Shown one piece after another: positions 63,032 to 64,000 of a stretch of DNA of 64,000 nt. A model generated the notes under the pieces. That model had not been told where the DNA came from, did no database searches, and worked only from the letters and a program-made list of their open reading frames with translations. The stretch is from Sphingobacterium bambusae (GTDB taxonomy: Bacteria; Bacteroidota; Bacteroidia; Sphingobacteriales; Sphingobacteriaceae), in NCBI RefSeq assembly GCF_033955345.1, contig NZ_CP138332.1, forward strand, positions 2,542,001-2,606,000, given 5' to 3'. Made by a program: the position numbers and the translations under genes. The first letter of the stretch is position 1. The number at the start of each line of letters is the position of its first letter.

Positions 63032-64000
63032 TTATTTTGGATTTATATGATATTGTAATTTGACACTTAAAAATCGACCCGGCTTTTGCAACATGAAGTT
63101 GTCATAGACTTGCCTATCCAAGATGTTTTGACAGTCCAACGCTACGGTCAACGGGTTGCTCACCCGATAGGAAATCCCCATGTCCTGCACAAATTGCGTA
63201 GGGATCATATTTTTTTGGTCGGGGCTTCCCAAGGCAGGCCAAAACAACGCATACTCGTGTACATAATGCGTGCTCAGGTAAAAGCTAGCCCGTTCGGCAG
63301 GCAGCCAACCTCCAGTAGACTTCAGGCGCAGGTAGGCATTAGCCAAATGTACAGGCATGTTTTTCATTCGCGCGTTGTAGGGCGCCAGCGAGTTTTCACG
63401 TTGTCTGTTACGCACATCCTGCAAGGTATAGTTGACAGCGAGCTGCAGGAGGCTTCCCCAATTATAATTCGCGTTAATTTCGAATCCCTTGGCTTGAATG
63501 CGGCTCAGGTTTTCGTATCGTGCCGTCCCGAGGTGGTCGGCTTCGCCGAGCCAAATCAGATCCCTTGTATCTCGGAAAAAGAGCGCCGTAACGAGCTGCA
63601 ACTTTTGTGTCGCGCCCAATGGCCAGTCCCAGTGGCTGGATAGATTGGCGTTGTAACTTTTTTCAGGCTTCAGTCCGGGCGCGTTGAGCAAGGTTGTGCC
63701 ATCACCAAATAACTCCGTTCCTTCGGGGATACGGATGCTGCGCTCGGCAGACGCCTTGAGCATCCAAGATTCGTTTACGGTATATTTCCCCGCATAACCC
63801 ATGCCCCAGTCCAGACCATTTTCACGCAACGGTATCAGCTGCTTTTGCGCGTTACCTTGATAGCTGTATGCAAAGCTTTCCGCATCATAATAAAATCCTT
63901 TGGCGCTAACGATATGCGTAAACGAACCGTGGTCCCGTTCATAGGATAGTCCGATATAATTTTTGTTCAATTGTTGCGGCTCCCGGAGTGGTATGGTCCA
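63032..64000 (-). CDS. TonB-dependent receptor, C-terminal part (partial)
   Basis: The frame is open to the right edge, so only the last 322 codons are in the window. The sequence is a TonB-dependent receptor barrel: ESWMLKASAERSIRIPEGTELFGDG, LKPEKSYNANLSSHWDW, GFEINANYNW, and the conserved end LTVALDCQNILDRQVYDNFMLQKPGRFLSVKLQYHINPK. Together with the DUF4374 gene it forms a likely iron or siderophore uptake unit. Not a SusC type: no SusD gene follows. Confidence 0.93.
   Translation of the reverse strand, partial: WTIPLREPQQLNKNYIGLSYERDHGSFTHIVSAKGFYYDAESFAYSYQGNAQKQLIPLRENGLDWGMGYAGKYTVNESWMLKASAERSIRIPEGTELFGDGTTLLNAPGLKPEKSYNANLSSHWDWPLGATQKLQLVTALFFRDTRDLIWLGEADHLGTARYENLSRIQAKGFEINANYNWGSLLQLAVNYTLQDVRNRQRENSLAPYNARMKNMPVHLANAYLRLKSTGGWLPAERASFYLSTHYVHEYALFWPALGSPDQKNMIPTQFVQDMGISYRVSNPLTVALDCQNILDRQVYDNFMLQKPGRFLSVKLQYHINPK

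Noticed and set aside
1..64000. CRISPR arrays, tRNA genes, rRNA, insertion sequences and phage genes
   Set aside because: No repeat-spacer arrays, cloverleaf-like segments, transposase or integrase motifs were found by reading.

Overview
The window looks like a chromosomal segment of a member of the Bacteroidota, most likely a Sphingobacteriaceae relative. The signs are four SusC/SusD outer-membrane pairs, two ECF-sigma/FecR switches, a GLPGLI protein paired with a TonB-type barrel, DUF4374 and SusD-like lipoproteins, and repeated promoters of the Bacteroidota type (TAnnTTTG at -7, TTG/TTTG near -33). There are no tRNA, rRNA, CRISPR, phage or transposase genes. Most genes lie on the minus strand.

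Positions 1-7.8 kb hold housekeeping and small metabolic genes: the 5' part of rlmN, a DUF4349 lipoprotein, a luciferase-type flavin monooxygenase, a MiaE-like tRNA hydroxylase, a GMC oxidoreductase with its Tat-exported small partner (likely a periplasmic sugar or alcohol dehydrogenase with a Cys cluster), a glycosyltransferase and a small lipoprotein. At 8.0-11.6 kb a GLPGLI protein and a TonB-type barrel form a plus-strand operon. At 11.6-25.6 kb there are two nutrient-uptake loci. One is a bare SusCD pair. The other is a full transenvelope signalling system (ECF sigma, FecR, SusC with an STN domain, SusD) that ends in a fasciclin lipoprotein and a DUF5007-like lipoprotein instead of glycoside hydrolases.

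Positions 25.8-38.8 kb carry a DUF4256 protein, a barrel protein, a lipoprotein, a cytoplasmic GH1 beta-glucosidase and a second ECF/FecR/SusC/SusD locus. The downstream genes of this second locus are an exported metallo-beta-lactamase-fold hydrolase and a glycerophosphodiester phosphodiesterase lipoprotein, which suggests uptake and cleavage of a phosphodiester. Positions 39-51.3 kb carry a large beta-helix/PDZ protein, a fourth SusC/SusD-like_2 pair, a glutaminyl cyclase lipoprotein, a secreted protein whose tail imitates a TonB plug, and a GH2 enzyme.

Positions 51.3-64 kb hold an unrecognised four-gene envelope operon, a small lipoprotein, a TPR histidine kinase with a LytTR regulator, an NTF2-like secreted protein, a GH43-like enzyme, small genes, a wrecked SDR gene, DUF4374 and the 3' part of a TonB receptor. 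The most novel signals are two copies, about 10 kb apart, of a 74-nt promoter-plus-hairpin unit that looks like a small RNA gene (51664-51737 and 61669-61742; compensatory stem change, invariant TCCCC loop), and a pair of 15-bp direct repeats with 22-bp period upstream of the LytTR regulator that fits a LytTR operator.
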